From: Arthrobacter sp. OAP107
Lineage (GTDB): Bacteria; Actinomycetota; Actinomycetes; Actinomycetales; Micrococcaceae
Reading direction: 5' to 3'
DNA length: 64,000 nt
Assembly: GCF_040546765.1 (NCBI RefSeq)
Contig: NZ_JBEPOK010000001.1
Span: forward strand, 3,472,001 to 3,536,000
Both the position numbers and the translations under genes were made by a program. Shown here in pieces: positions 8,638 through 15,621 of the stretch. Position 1 is the first letter of the stretch; each line of letters opens with the position of its first letter. The notes beneath the pieces are model-generated. The model had not been told where the DNA came from. It saw only the letters and a list, made by a program, of their open reading frames with translations, and ran no database searches.

Positions 8638-9911
8638 TGTGCGTCCTTTGCGGTTTGCAGGATGGCCGGAAGGGCGGCCAGGAAACGGTCCGCCTGCCCG
8701 GTCGTCAGGATGAGCGGCGGGGCCAGACGGATAGTGCGGGGGCCGGGGCTGTTGATGATGAAGCCGGCGTCCAGGGCTGCGGTCACGGCGGCGGGGGCGA
8801 CGTCGGCGTCCAGGTCGAAGCCGATCAGCAGTCCCTCACCGCGCACCTCGGTGACACCGTCGACGGCGGCCAGCGCCTCCCGTACGTGCGCACCTACGGT
8901 GCGGACGTTGTCCAGCACGTGCTGGCTCTCGATGGCATGCAGCGTAGCCAGGGCCGCCGCGGTGGCCACCGGATTGCCGCCGAAGGTGGTGCCGTGCTGC
9001 CCTGCGGTCAGCAGCGACGACGTCTTCTCGCCGAACGTGACGAGCGCACCGATCGGGAATCCGCCGCCAAGGCCCTTGGCCAGGGTGATGGCGTCGGGCA
9101 CGATCCCGGCGTCCTCGCTGGCCAGCCACTTGCCCGTGCGGGCGATGCCGGTCTGCACCTCATCGAGGATGAGCAGGGCGCCGGCTTCGGCGGTGAACTC
9201 GCGGGCAGCCTTCAGGTAGCCGGCCGGAAGGGGCCGGACGCCTGCCTCGCCCTGGATCGGCTCCAGGAAAACGGCAGCCACGGTGTCGTCCACGGCGTTG
9301 CGCAGGGCCTCGATATCCCCGAACGGAATGTGCTCAACACCGCCGGGCACGGGCTCGAAGGGTGTGCGGTAGGCCTCCTTGGCCGTGAGCGCGAGGGCAC
9401 CCATGGTCCGGCCGTGGAATGCGCCTTCGAGCGCAATGATCCGGGTGCGGGGCTTGCCGCCGGCGGCGCCGGAGTTCCGGCGGGCCAGCTTGAAGGCCGC
9501 CTCGTTGGCTTCGGTGCCGGAGTTGGTGAAGAACACCTTGGAGCCGGCCGGCGCTTTACTGAGTTCCAGCAGCCTTTCGGCCAGGGCGATCTGTGTGGGG
9601 CTCGTGAAGAAGTTGGAGACATGGCCCAGGGTGGCCAACTGGCTGGAGATCACCGAGGTCACGAACGGGTGGGCGTGGCCCAGCGCGTTAACGGCGATGC
9701 CGCCCAGAAGGTCCAGGTATTCCTTGCCGTCGGCGTCCCAGACGAGGCAGCCTGCGCCGCGGACCAGCACCCGCTGGGGCGTGCCGAAGACACCCATCAG
9801 CGACGACGAGTAGCGCGCCAGCCACTCGGAACCACTGGAGTGGCCTTTGGTTTCGACCAGCTCAACCACCGGGGACTGTTCAACGACTGCGGATTGTTCA
9901 AAGTTGCTCAT
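8634..9911 (-). CDS. argD: Acetylornithine aminotransferase
   Basis: 425 residues, PLP-dependent class III transaminase converting N-acetylglutamate semialdehyde to N-acetylornithine. Visible: NSGTEANEAAFKLAR, the pyridine-ring Asp in LILDEVQTGIARTG and the Schiff-base Lys in DAITLAKGLGGGFPIGA. The ATG at 9911 overlaps the intended argB stop (ATGA). Residues ~10-25 (VEQSPVVELVETKG) are encoded by a repeat-like stretch and precede the conserved start of the fold. In the sequence as given the reading frame of argB runs straight into argD, see argB. Confidence 0.95.
   Translation of the reverse strand: MSNFEQSAVVEQSPVVELVETKGHSSGSEWLARYSSSLMGVFGTPQRVLVRGAGCLVWDADGKEYLDLLGGIAVNALGHAHPFVTSVISSQLATLGHVSNFFTSPTQIALAERLLELSKAPAGSKVFFTNSGTEANEAAFKLARRNSGAAGGKPRTRIIALEGAFHGRTMGALALTAKEAYRTPFEPVPGGVEHIPFGDIEALRNAVDDTVAAVFLEPIQGEAGVRPLPAGYLKAAREFTAEAGALLILDEVQTGIARTGKWLASEDAGIVPDAITLAKGLGGGFPIGALVTFGEKTSSLLTAGQHGTTFGGNPVATAAALATLHAIESQHVLDNVRTVGAHVREALAAVDGVTEVRGEGLLIGFDLDADVAPAAVTAALDAGFIINSPGPRTIRLAPPLILTTGQADRFLAALPAILQTAKDAQ
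9849..9872. repeat. Dispersed-repeat-like element inside argD 5' end
   Basis: A 24-bp stretch whose minus-strand translation gives SPVVELVETK. I recognise this string and its DNA as a common dispersed, partly palindromic repeat of Arthrobacter and relatives; that is recollection, not a search. Here it is read in frame within the poorly conserved N-terminus of ArgD. Confidence 0.5.
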
Positions 9912-10868
9912 GCGTTCGTCTCCTCGTCCGGGACAACCTGGGTTCCGATGCCCCGCCGTCGTAAATGTTTCCAGAAGCATTGAGTGGGGCAGCCGGCCGT
10001 CCACGATGTGCGCCCGCTCAACCCCCTCGTCGATGGCTTTGAGGCAGGCGGCCATCTTGGGAATCATGCCGGATTCAAGCCTCGGCAGCATATCCCGCAG
10101 CTCGGAGGCCGTCAGGGACGAAATCAGCGACGACTTGTCCGGCCAGTTGGCGTAGAGGCCTTCGACGTCGGTCAGGATGACCAGCTTCGAGGCACCCAGC
10201 GCGGAGGCCACGGCCGCCGCTGCGGTGTCCGCGTTGACGTTCAGGACCTGGCCGGTGGGCTGGAAGCGCGCGGTTCCCGCCACGCCGTTGCCGGCATCGG
10301 TGATCTCCGGGGCGACCGTGGAGATCACGGGGATCCGGCCGGCGTCGAGAATGTCCACGATGCCCGCGGGGTCCACTCCGACCACCTCGCCCACGAGCCC
10401 GAGGTCCACCTCCTCGCCGTCAACGACGGTGCCGGTGCGCACGGCCCGCAGCAGGCCGCCGTCTTCGCCGGACATGCCGACTGCGTAGGGCCCGTGCGAG
10501 TTGATCAGCCCCACCAGTTCACGGCCCACCTGGCCGGTGAGGACCATGCGCACCACGTCCATCGCCTCGGGCGTGGTGACGCGCAGGCCGCCCTTGAACT
10601 CCGACTCGATGCCGAGCCTGCCCAGCATCGAGTTGATCTGCGGGCCGCCGCCGTGCACCACCACGGGGTGGATGCCCACGTGGTGGAGGAACACGACGTC
10701 TTCGGCGAAGGCGCGGCGCAGGTCGTCGTTGACCATGGCGTTGCCGCCGTACTTGATCACCATGGTGGTTCCGGCGAAGCGCTGGATCCACGGCAGGGCT
10801 TCGATGAGGGTGCCTGCCTTGTCTTGGGCATCACTCATGGACGTTGACTCGCGGGTCTGGGTGTTCAT
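9908..10868 (-). CDS. argB: Acetylglutamate kinase, frame-shifted near its 3' end
   Basis: Phosphorylates N-acetylglutamate. Strong family blocks: IKYGGNAMVND at the start, VVHGGGPQINSML, NVNADTAAAAVA and LESGMIPKMAACLKAI. The start is the ATG at 10868, with GGAGA 10 nt upstream; an ATG at 10838 is an alternative. After HSMLLETFTTAG the frame as given continues into argD as one 744-codon ORF. Removing one C from the CCCC run at 9951-9954 restores IGTQVVPDEETNA and a TGA overlapping the argD ATG, the expected actinobacterial ending. So this is either a 1-base sequencing insertion or a real argB-argD fusion; the former is more likely. Confidence 0.9.
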
Positions 10869-10918
10869 GCGGCTGGTTCTCCAGGGTTGCTGGCGGATCT
10901 AGCTTGAGCGGGCAGGAC

Positions 10919-12085
10919 CTAGCTTGAGTAGGCGCTGTTCTCGTGGACGTAGTCGTGCGTAAGGTCGTTGGTCCAGATGGTGGCTTCCGCCCCGCCGGCC
11001 TGCAGGTCGATCTCCACGAGCACCTCGCGCGGTTCCAGGTCCACCAGCTTGCGGTCCTGGCCGATGCCGCCGTTCTGGCAGATCTGGATGCCGTTCATGG
11101 AGACGTTGAGCTGGTCCGGTTCGAACGCGGCGTCGGTGGTTCCGACGGCGGAGAGCACACGCCCCCAGTTGGGGTCCTTGCCGAAGATGGCCGCCTTAAA
11201 GAGGTTGGAGCGAGCCACGGCGCGGCTGACGGTTTCGGCATCGCGCTCTGTGGCGGCGTTGAACGTCCTGATCGCAATGTCGTGGCTGGCGCCCTCGGCG
11301 TCGCCGATCAGCTTGCGGGCCAGCTCGGCGCAGACCTCGGTGAGGCCCTGGCTGAAGGTCTCGGCTGACGGGACGGCCTTGGAAGCGCCGGAGGCGAGCA
11401 GCACCACGGTGTCGTTGGTGGACATGCAGCCGTCGGAGTCTGCCCGGTCAAAGGTGACGCGCGTGGCGTCGCGGAGGACGAGGTCAAGCATTTCCGGCTG
11501 CACGTCGGCGTCGGTGGTGAGCACCACCAGCATGGTGGCCAGCCCGGGTGCCAGCATGCCGGCGCCCTTGGCGATGCCGCCGATGGTGTATTCATTTCCT
11601 TCAGCGTCGGCGCCGGTGAAGAAGGCCTGCTTGGGCACCGTGTCGGTGGTCATGATGGCCGTGGCGGCCTCGGGACCGCCGTCGGTGCTGAGGCCGGCGG
11701 CCGCGGCGTCGATCCCGGGGACAATTTTGTCCATGGGCAGCTGCTCGCCGATCAGGCCAGTGGAGCAGACAAAGACGTCGGTGGCGGACAGGCCCAGCGC
11801 CTCGGCCGTTTTCTCCGCCGTCGTGTGCGTGTTCTGGAAGCCCTGCGGGCCGGTGCAGGCGTTTGCGCCGCCGGAGTTGAGGATCACGGCGTCGACCCGG
11901 CCGTCCGAGACCACCTGGCGTGACCAGTGGACCGGTGCTGCGGCGACCCGGTTGGAGGTGAAGACCGCGGCTGCCGCCTTGGACGGTCCGTCGTTGACCA
12001 CGAGGGCGAGGTCCGGGTTACCCGAGGCCTTCAGTCCTGCGGTGACGCCGGCGGCGCGGAATCCCTTGGGGGCTGTAACGGTCAC
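10919..12085 (-). CDS. argJ: Glutamate N-acetyltransferase / ornithine acetyltransferase
   Basis: 388 residues; recycles the acetyl group from N-acetylornithine to glutamate. The self-cleavage motif ATML is at residues 183-186, making Thr184 the predicted new N-terminal nucleophile of the beta subunit; DGCMSTNDTVVL follows. The GTG start at 12085 overlaps the argC TGA as GTGA, which overrides a longer upstream reading. The cyclic pathway saves acetyl-CoA, in line with the absence of argE or argA here. Confidence 0.96.
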   Translation of the reverse strand: MTVTAPKGFRAAGVTAGLKASGNPDLALVVNDGPSKAAAAVFTSNRVAAAPVHWSRQVVSDGRVDAVILNSGGANACTGPQGFQNTHTTAEKTAEALGLSATDVFVCSTGLIGEQLPMDKIVPGIDAAAAGLSTDGGPEAATAIMTTDTVPKQAFFTGADAEGNEYTIGGIAKGAGMLAPGLATMLVVLTTDADVQPEMLDLVLRDATRVTFDRADSDGCMSTNDTVVLLASGASKAVPSAETFSQGLTEVCAELARKLIGDAEGASHDIAIRTFNAATERDAETVSRAVARSNLFKAAIFGKDPNWGRVLSAVGTTDAAFEPDQLNVSMNGIQICQNGGIGQDRKLVDLEPREVLVEIDLQAGGAEATIWTNDLTHDYVHENSAYSS

Positions 12086-13113
12086 GGGGCAACTCCCTGC
12101 AGGTTGAGGCCGGCGGTCTCCGGCAGGCCAAGGGCAATGTTCATGGACTGCACCGCTCCACCGGCGGTGCCTTTGGTCAGGTTGTCGATGGCGCACGTGA
12201 CAATGACGCGCCCGACGTGCGGGTCGAAGGCCAGCTGCATGGCGGCGTGGTTGGAACCCTGTACGGACTTGGTGGTGGGCCACTGGCCCTCGGGCAGCAG
12301 GTGGACGAACGGTTCGTCGTCGTATGCTTCCGCCCAGGCACGGCGAAGGTCCTCGGCTCCTACGCCGGGCTTGACCCGCGCGGTGGCGGTGGTGAGGATG
12401 CCGCGGCTCATGGGCGCCAAAGTGGGCGTGAAGGAAACCGTCACCGGCTCACCGGAGGCGTTGGACAGGCCCTGCTCGATTTCCGGCGTGTGCCGGTGGC
12501 CGCCGCCCACGCCATAGGGGCTCATGGACCCCATGACCTCGGCGCCGATGAGGTTTATCTTTGCTGCCTTTCCGGCTCCGGACGTGCCGGAGGCGGAGAC
12601 GATGACGACGTCGTTGCCCTCGAGCAGGCCGCCGGCGAAGCCGGGCGTGAGGGCAAGCAGCGCCGAGGTCGGGTAGCAGCCCGGGACCGCGATCCGGTTG
12701 GCGCCCTTGAGTTTCTCACGCTGGCCCGGCAGCTCAGGCAGGCCGTAAGGCCACGTCCCGGCGTGGTCCGAACCGTAGAACTTTTCCCACGCGGTAGCGT
12801 CCTCCAGGCGGTGGTCCGCGCCGGCGTCGATCACGACCGTGCCCTCGGGGAGCTTGGCCGCGATCTCGGCGGAGGCCCCGTGCGGGAGCGCGAGGAACAC
12901 GACGTCGTGCCCGGACAGGTTCTCCACGCTGGTGTCCTCGAGAATCCTGCTCGCCAGGCCATGGAGATGCGGCTGCAGTTCGCCTAGTCTGGAACCTGCG
13001 TTGCTGTGGGCAGTGATGGCTCCGATGGTGACGTCCGGATGGCCGGCCAGGAGGCGGAGGACTTCGCCGCCCGCGTAGCCGCTGGCGCCGGAAACGGCAA
13101 CAGAAATAGTCAT
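12082..13113 (-). CDS. argC: N-acetyl-gamma-glutamyl-phosphate reductase
   Basis: 343 residues; NADPH-dependent reduction to the semialdehyde. N-terminal GASGYAGGEVLRLL (nucleotide binding, residues 9-22) and the catalytic Cys in AVPGCYPTSALL near residue 148. It is the first gene of the arg operon. There is no Shine-Dalgarno; instead TATAGT sits exactly 7 nt before the ATG, so the transcript is probably leaderless, under ArgR control from the adjacent palindromes. Confidence 0.96.
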   Translation of the reverse strand: MTISVAVSGASGYAGGEVLRLLAGHPDVTIGAITAHSNAGSRLGELQPHLHGLASRILEDTSVENLSGHDVVFLALPHGASAEIAAKLPEGTVVIDAGADHRLEDATAWEKFYGSDHAGTWPYGLPELPGQREKLKGANRIAVPGCYPTSALLALTPGFAGGLLEGNDVVIVSASGTSGAGKAAKINLIGAEVMGSMSPYGVGGGHRHTPEIEQGLSNASGEPVTVSFTPTLAPMSRGILTTATARVKPGVGAEDLRRAWAEAYDDEPFVHLLPEGQWPTTKSVQGSNHAAMQLAFDPHVGRVIVTCAIDNLTKGTAGGAVQSMNIALGLPETAGLNLQGVAP

Positions 13114-13169
13114 GTCAACGACTATACAGCAAGACTATGCATAGGTCCCGATATTTATGCATGATTCAT
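13114..13169 (-). promoter_or_regulatory. argC promoter with two ARG-box-like palindromes
   Basis: A perfect CTATGCATAG palindrome at 13135-13144 and a second TTATGCATGA centred 20 bp away (13155-13164), followed by ATTCAT. Two boxes about two helical turns apart is the classical ArgR arrangement. TATAGT at 13126-13121 (minus) is a good -10; no convincing -35 is seen. Binding by the argR product of this operon is inferred. Confidence 0.7.
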
Positions 13170-13290
13170 CCGCGCCCGCCCGGAGAGCCTCCCTCGCTGG
13201 CCAGAGTATGCTTGACAGAGGGTGATCCAGACCGTGCGCGCCGAATGTCGGCCGCAGCGTTGCCCGTTATTGTTACGAGGCACGCACTCC

Positions 13291-14397
13291 ATGGCCCCCA
13301 CTATCACTTCCGAGCGCCCCCAACCCAGTATTCGCCAAGCGAGCAGAGTGCAGAGGGCGAATCCTGTCACGCAGAGTTACTCCGACCTGCTCAAGTCCGT
13401 GCGCGCAGCCGGACTCCTGGAACGGCGCCAGGGCTTTTACATCACCGTCTTCGCCACGCTGGCTGTCCTCATGGCAGCGGCCTGGTTCGGTTTTGCGCTG
13501 ATCGGCCAGAGCTGGTTCCAGCTCGTCATCGCCGCGGCGCTCGGCATCATCTGCACGCAGCTGAGCTTCCTGGCCCACGAGGCGGGCCACCGCCAGATCT
13601 TCGCCTCCCGGCGGGCCAACGACTGGTCCGCGCGGCTCCTGGCCACATCCGTCGCCGGCGTCAGCTACTCGTGGTGGGAGCAGAAACACGGGGCACACCA
13701 CAACCATCCGAACGTCATATCCAAGGACCCTGATATCGCACCCGGCGCCATCGTGTTCCACACCGAAGCCGCGGCGAAACGGCAGGGCCGGCTTGCCCTG
13801 CTGACGCGCAAGCAGGGCTGGCTGTTCTTCCCTCTGCTGTTCCTTGTGGGCCTTGGGCTGCAGATAGATTCGGTCCGCTTCATCTTCCGGCGGGCCAAGG
13901 TCACGCACCGCTGGGTGGAACTGCCGATCCTGCTGACCCGCCTCAGCATCCTTCCGGTGCTGGCGTTTTCCTTCCTGCCGCTGGGCATGGCTGCCGCCTT
14001 CATCGGTGTGCAGCTCGCTGTTTTCGGCTTCTACATGGGTGCGTCCTTTGCGCCCAACCACAAGGGAATGCCGGTCCTTCCGGCGGACAGCCGCGTGGAC
14101 TTCCTCAGCCGCCAGGTCCTTACATCGCGCAACATTTCCGGCGGCCGGTTCATGGATATCCTGCTCGGCGGCCTGAACCGGCAGGTGGAGCACCACCTCT
14201 TCCCCGATATGGCCCGCCCCCAGCTGCACAAGGCAACGGCGATCGTGCGCCGGCACTGCGAAAATCAGGGGATCCCTTTCACGGAGACCACGCTGGCGGC
14301 GTCGTTCGGGATCATCGTCCGGTACCTCAATGAGGTGGGGCTCGCTGCCGGACGCCGCTTCGAATGCCCCATGGCAGCGGTCTCCCGGCGCTACTGA
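13291..14397 (+). CDS. Membrane fatty acid desaturase
   Basis: 368 residues from the ATG at 13291, which has ACGAGG 10 nt upstream; longer in-frame starts (GTG 13222) lack support. The three histidine clusters of acyl-lipid desaturases are present: HEAGH, HGAHHNHPN and NRQVEHHLFP, around four hydrophobic spans, so it is a di-iron integral membrane enzyme. The last motif (QxxHH) is typical of front-end-type desaturases, but no cytochrome b5 domain is attached, as usual in bacteria. Double-bond position cannot be told. Divergent from argC. Confidence 0.9.
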   Translation: MAPTITSERPQPSIRQASRVQRANPVTQSYSDLLKSVRAAGLLERRQGFYITVFATLAVLMAAAWFGFALIGQSWFQLVIAAALGIICTQLSFLAHEAGHRQIFASRRANDWSARLLATSVAGVSYSWWEQKHGAHHNHPNVISKDPDIAPGAIVFHTEAAAKRQGRLALLTRKQGWLFFPLLFLVGLGLQIDSVRFIFRRAKVTHRWVELPILLTRLSILPVLAFSFLPLGMAAAFIGVQLAVFGFYMGASFAPNHKGMPVLPADSRVDFLSRQVLTSRNISGGRFMDILLGGLNRQVEHHLFPDMARPQLHKATAIVRRHCENQGIPFTETTLAASFGIIVRYLNEVGLAAGRRFECPMAAVSRRY

Positions 14398-14488
14398 CCG
14401 GCCACCCGACTTCGCCTGCACCGCCCCGGTCCCTAGGATGAGGTGAGGAAGGGTGCCGGAGGTCCCGGCCCGGAAAAGGAGAAATTCC

Positions 14489-15454
14489 ATGACGCACGCC
14501 ATCGTCGCCCGGCAGCCGGGCGGACCGGAGGTTCTGGACTTCACGGAGATCGACCGCCCCGTCCCCGGCCCCGGCCAGCTGCTGGTGAAAGTAGCGGCAA
14601 CGGGCGTCAACTTCATCGAGACCTACCAGCGCAGCGGCACCTACAAGGTGGCCTACCCCTTCACCCCCGGATCCGAAGCAGCCGGCACCGTCGAGGAAAT
14701 CGGTGAGGGCGTGGAGGACTTCGCGGTGGGAAACCGGGTGGCCACGGCCGAAGGAACCGCATGCTACGCCGGGTACATCGTGCTGGACGCCGCGAAGGCC
14801 CTGCCCGTGCCGGACGGCGTGGACGACCACACCGCCGCCGCACTCCCCCTCCAGGGCATGACGGCCCATTATCTGATCAACTCCTCGTTCCGCGTTGAGC
14901 CCGGGCACAACGTGCTGGTCCACGCAGGTGCCGGCGGGGTTGGCCTGCTGCTGATCCAGCTGCTGAAGGCCCGCGGCGCCCGGGTCATCACCACCGTTTC
15001 CACCGATGAAAAGGAATCGCTGGCCCGGGGTGCCGGCGCAGACGAGGTACTGCGGTACGACGGGTTCACCGACGCCGTCCGGGACCTGACCCACGGTGCC
15101 GGCGTGAACGTGGTGTACGACGGCGTGGGGAAGGACACGTTCGACGGCTCGCTGGCCAGCCTGCGCACCCGCGGTTCGCTGGTACTCTTCGGCGCAGCGT
15201 CCGGCCCTGTTCCGCCGGTGGACCCGCAGCGGCTCAACGCCGGCGGCTCGCTGACCCTGACGCGGCCGTCGCTCGCCCACTTCCTCGGCAACCCGCAGGA
15301 ACGGCTCTGGCGCTCCACGGAAATCTTTGGCGCCGCGGCCGACGGCAGCCTCAACGTCCGGATCGGCGCGACCTACCCCTTGGCCGAGGCCCGCCGGGCA
15401 CACGAGGACCTCGAAGGCCGGCGCACCACCGGCAAGGTTCTGCTGGTCCCTTAA
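14489..15454 (+). CDS. NADPH:quinone oxidoreductase, zeta-crystallin type
   Basis: 321 residues, zinc-free medium-chain dehydrogenase/reductase. Start ATG at 14489 preceded by AAAGGAGA. Quinone-reductase features: AATGVNFIETYQRSGTY near residues 36-52, and the Rossmann motif VHAGAGGVGLLLIQLLKARG near 150. No structural zinc cysteines are seen. Probably one-electron quinone reduction with NADPH. It precedes the NRPS-like gene on the same strand but is 120 nt from its leader ORF. Confidence 0.88.
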   Translation: MTHAIVARQPGGPEVLDFTEIDRPVPGPGQLLVKVAATGVNFIETYQRSGTYKVAYPFTPGSEAAGTVEEIGEGVEDFAVGNRVATAEGTACYAGYIVLDAAKALPVPDGVDDHTAAALPLQGMTAHYLINSSFRVEPGHNVLVHAGAGGVGLLLIQLLKARGARVITTVSTDEKESLARGAGADEVLRYDGFTDAVRDLTHGAGVNVVYDGVGKDTFDGSLASLRTRGSLVLFGAASGPVPPVDPQRLNAGGSLTLTRPSLAHFLGNPQERLWRSTEIFGAAADGSLNVRIGATYPLAEARRAHEDLEGRRTTGKVLLVP

Positions 15455-15473
15455 CGGCGGTCATATCACCGGA

Positions 15474-15521
15474 CAGCTTCGCCGGCCCGCAGCTTCGCCG
15501 GTCCAGCGGCTTCGACGGCCC
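15474..15521 (+). repeat. Three degenerate 16-bp tandem units
   Basis: CAGCTTCGCCGGCCCG-like units at 15474, 15490 and 15506, the last diverged. Followed by an imperfect GGCCCGCCG/CGGGCC hairpin. Lies between the oxidoreductase stop and the NRPS leader; may form part of a terminator. Confidence 0.5.
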
Positions 15522-15573
15522 GCCGCATGGCGGGCCGGTAACAAGGCAGCCCCGGATGAACGGAGGGGAAACG

Positions 15574-15621
15574 ATGTCATCTTCCGTTCATCTTGCTGAG
15601 GGAGAATCCAGCGGTGATTGA
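15574..15621 (+). CDS. 15-codon leader ORF overlapping the NRPS-like start
   Basis: ATG at 15574 with a near-ideal GGAGG 7 nt upstream encodes MSSSVHLAEGESSGD and stops at 15621, past the GTG start (15614) of the synthetase. The best ribosome binding site in the area therefore serves this ORF, and the large gene would be translated by coupling. No run of a regulatory amino acid is obvious. No homologue recognised; it could be an accident of sequence. Confidence 0.45.
   Translation: MSSSVHLAEGESSGD

Noticed and set aside
5411..9219. Two very long plus-strand ORFs (670 and 703 codons) opposite argH, argG, argR, argF and argD.
   Set aside because: They are antisense to conserved enzymes, have Arg/Gly/His-rich shadow composition and no domain resemblance; typical of high-GC coding DNA.
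13212..13240. TTGACA at 13212 as a promoter for the desaturase.
   Set aside because: The -35 is perfect but the expected -10 position reads GTGCGC, and a GTG start lies in the spacer; not convincing.
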